Position numbers and translations under genes: made by a program | Assembly (NCBI GenBank): GCA_019828545.1 | Contig: JACVRA010000153.1 | Span: 124,001-188,000, forward strand | DNA from: Paracamarosporium sp. OC-R06-R3 | Taxonomy: Eukaryota > Ascomycota > Dothideomycetes > Pleosporales > Didymosphaeriaceae | DNA: 64,000 nt | Direction: 5' to 3' | Part shown: positions 62,663 to 64,000 of the stretch, piece after piece | Layout of the letters: each line of letters opens with the position of its first letter | Numbering within the stretch: position 1 is the stretch's first letter | Notes under the pieces: model-generated | The model's input: only the letters and a program-made list of their open reading frames with translations | Database searches by the model: none | Told to the model about the DNA's origin: nothing

Positions 62663-63790
62663 ATGGCTGAAAACGGTGCTGCATCGAGCGGCTCTCGCTG
62701 TGAGTACACATTCCTCTCTAACAACCATCACTGGGCAAATACCACTGCCTAGAAATGCTTCCTCAGACCCCCCAGGGGTATGTAGCTGACGAAATGGCAA
62801 CAGTGAACCCTTTCTCCCGTCGTGAGGAGTTCTCATCCCGAGAACTCATCCTCCACCGTATCACTACCCTCGTCACCTACATCATTTTTCTCCTCACTGC
62901 CATTTATTACACCTTCGAGCGCCCCCACGAAGGCCACAGACCCCGACACACGATATGGGGAAACAACTATGCCACGCCGTTTGCGCAGAATAGCATCATG
63001 ACGTCCATCTATTGGTATATTTCCATTACATTTTCAGGGTAGTAGAAACCCCACTAACTAAACAATGTAGGATCTTTATCTTTCTCCTCCAGCTTGTCTA
63101 TGCCTGGTCTTTCTACTCCAAAGACCCCGTCTACGTCACTGCCGCCGCAAACATCGGCTCCCACTACATCGCTTCCAACCTGCTCCTCTTCGGCTTCGTC
63201 CACCTCTGGGTGCGCTCCCACTTCTGGCTCGCCGAGTTGCTCATCATCATCAACTTCTTCAACCTGAGCTTTGCCTACTTCCGTCACAGCACGACGCCAC
63301 GTCCCATCCACATTGGCACTGTGGCTGGTCCACTTGCCTGGAACTTCGTGGCCTTGTACTGGGTCGGTGCACGCGCTGTGCATAGCGATACGCTTCCCGC
63401 GCGGATTGTGGGCAACATCTTCATCTGGGGTATCCTGGCATACGGATCCTTCTTCTTGGTAGCATTCAAGGATTACACCATTGGCTTTGCGTTGTCATAT
63501 CTTGCGTTCTGTAAGTTCAGTCTTCCCCCGCCTACACTAGCTTAGGACTACGGTATTACTCAAAGCATGGTTACTGACGAGCTACAGCGACCGGTGTCGG
63601 CCAGTTCCTGACCAAAATCCCTATCTTCCAACTCCAGTGGATCTTTGCTTTTGCGATTGGTGGCCTGCTGTTCATCCTCTCGCTTGGTGTTTCAAGTGGC
63701 AGGACGCCATTCCAGGGTGGCGAGGTTGTGTCTGAGGACCGTGAACGGGCGCCATTGCTGCAAGATGGGCCGGACGTGCCACGTGAATAA
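62663..63790 (+). CDS. DUF1774-family multi-pass membrane protein
   Basis: Exons 62663-62699, 62804-63014, 63071-63510 and 63588-63790 give 296 residues. A short cytosolic N tail (MAENGAASSGSRLNPFSRRE) precedes about seven helices: TTLVTYIIFLLTAIYYTF, WIFIFLLQLVYAWSFY, IASNLLLFGFVHLWV, WLAELLIIINFFNLSF, WNFVALYWVGA, IVGNIFIWGILAYGSFFLVAF and FQLQWIFAFAIGGLLFILSL. The NPF-x-x-R start and the pattern of helices match fungal DUF1774 proteins, an uncharacterised membrane family. The Pro/Glu-rich tail (APLLQDGPDVPRE) includes a dileucine-type motif (ERAPLL), which often directs vacuolar or endosomal sorting; that is inference. Intron 1 (104 nt) contains a nested acceptor at 62752 that would give an immediate stop. 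Confidence 0.85.
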
Positions 63791-64000
63791 GCTGTGCATG
63801 GTTCGCGGCTGTGCCAAATCCACGTTTTGTGGTATGTGATTGATCAAAGTAGCTGCGGTTGCTGCGAAGCTGCCCTTGACCTTGATCATGGGTGTGACGA
63901 TAAACAAGGACAAAAAAAGCCATGGAAAAGTTTCTCGACGTAATAGGGCGGGATTTCATTCTGTCTTTTACCTCATTCTATATGACAAAACACTTTCTTG
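63791..64000. other. 3' flank to window end
   Basis: The last 210 bases follow the DUF1774 stop. I see no gene start or RNA gene. Confidence 0.4.

Noticed and set aside
1..64000. Transposons, RIP-degraded islands, CRISPR arrays, biosynthetic gene cluster
   Set aside because: No transposase, reverse transcriptase or terminal repeats seen, no extended AT-rich degenerate block, no regularly spaced direct repeats, and only one lone tailoring-type enzyme.

Overview
This window is nuclear DNA of a filamentous ascomycete fungus. Genes carry 46-206 nt introns with GTAAGT/GTATGT-type donors, CTAAC/CTGAC branch points and YAG acceptors. The families are typical of Pezizomycotina: Zn2Cys6 and C2H2/Fungal_trans regulators, a Pth11-type rhodopsin-domain protein, a PDR multidrug pump, DUF1770 and DUF1774. 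The mix looks like Dothideomycetes/Pleosporales, but that is inference. I see no CRISPR array, rRNA, transposon or virus-derived gene.

Layout, 0-12.9 kb: a Gfo/Idh/MocA oxidoreductase and a Zn2Cys6 regulator (+); a 1275-aa mitochondrial protein of unknown function (-); an Eps1-like membrane disulfide isomerase (-), divergent from the NDUFA5-type complex I subunit (+). 12.9-29 kb: a 3.3 kb GC-rich, repeat-bearing stretch leads into a C2H2/Fungal_trans regulator (+). Then come a Pth11-type membrane protein, saccharolysin (apparently lacking an ATG in front of its hydrophobic N terminus), a rhodanese/Cdc25-like protein, a small Cys/His protein, a GST (-) and an intron-bearing tRNA-Gln(CUG). 29.9-36.8 kb (-): leukotriene-A4-hydrolase-type aminopeptidase, an intracellular LysM protein and a basic nuclear-type protein.

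37.8-47 kb: a secreted metzincin-like protease (+) converges on an orphan O-methyltransferase (-) that has a striking inverted repeat beside its TATA box. Next are calcineurin B (-) and DUF1770 (+) from a shared 256-bp promoter, an Iah1-type esterase (-) and an amino-acid permease (+). 47.5-64 kb: a full PDR/ABC-G transporter (-), an LCCL-domain membrane protein (-), a pseudokinase (+), EMC4 (-), the AP-1 beta adaptin (+) and a DUF1774 membrane protein (+).

Most genes are housekeeping (respiration, ER quality control, trafficking, calcium signalling). The more adaptive ones are the two regulators, the Pth11-like protein, the secreted protease, the O-methyltransferase and the ABC pump. They do not form an obvious secondary-metabolite cluster. 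I reconstructed exon borders by hand from splice consensus, reading-frame continuity and family motifs. Starts and a few junctions are flagged where uncertain. I did not find a clear new multi-gene system; the best leads are single-gene oddities listed as findings.
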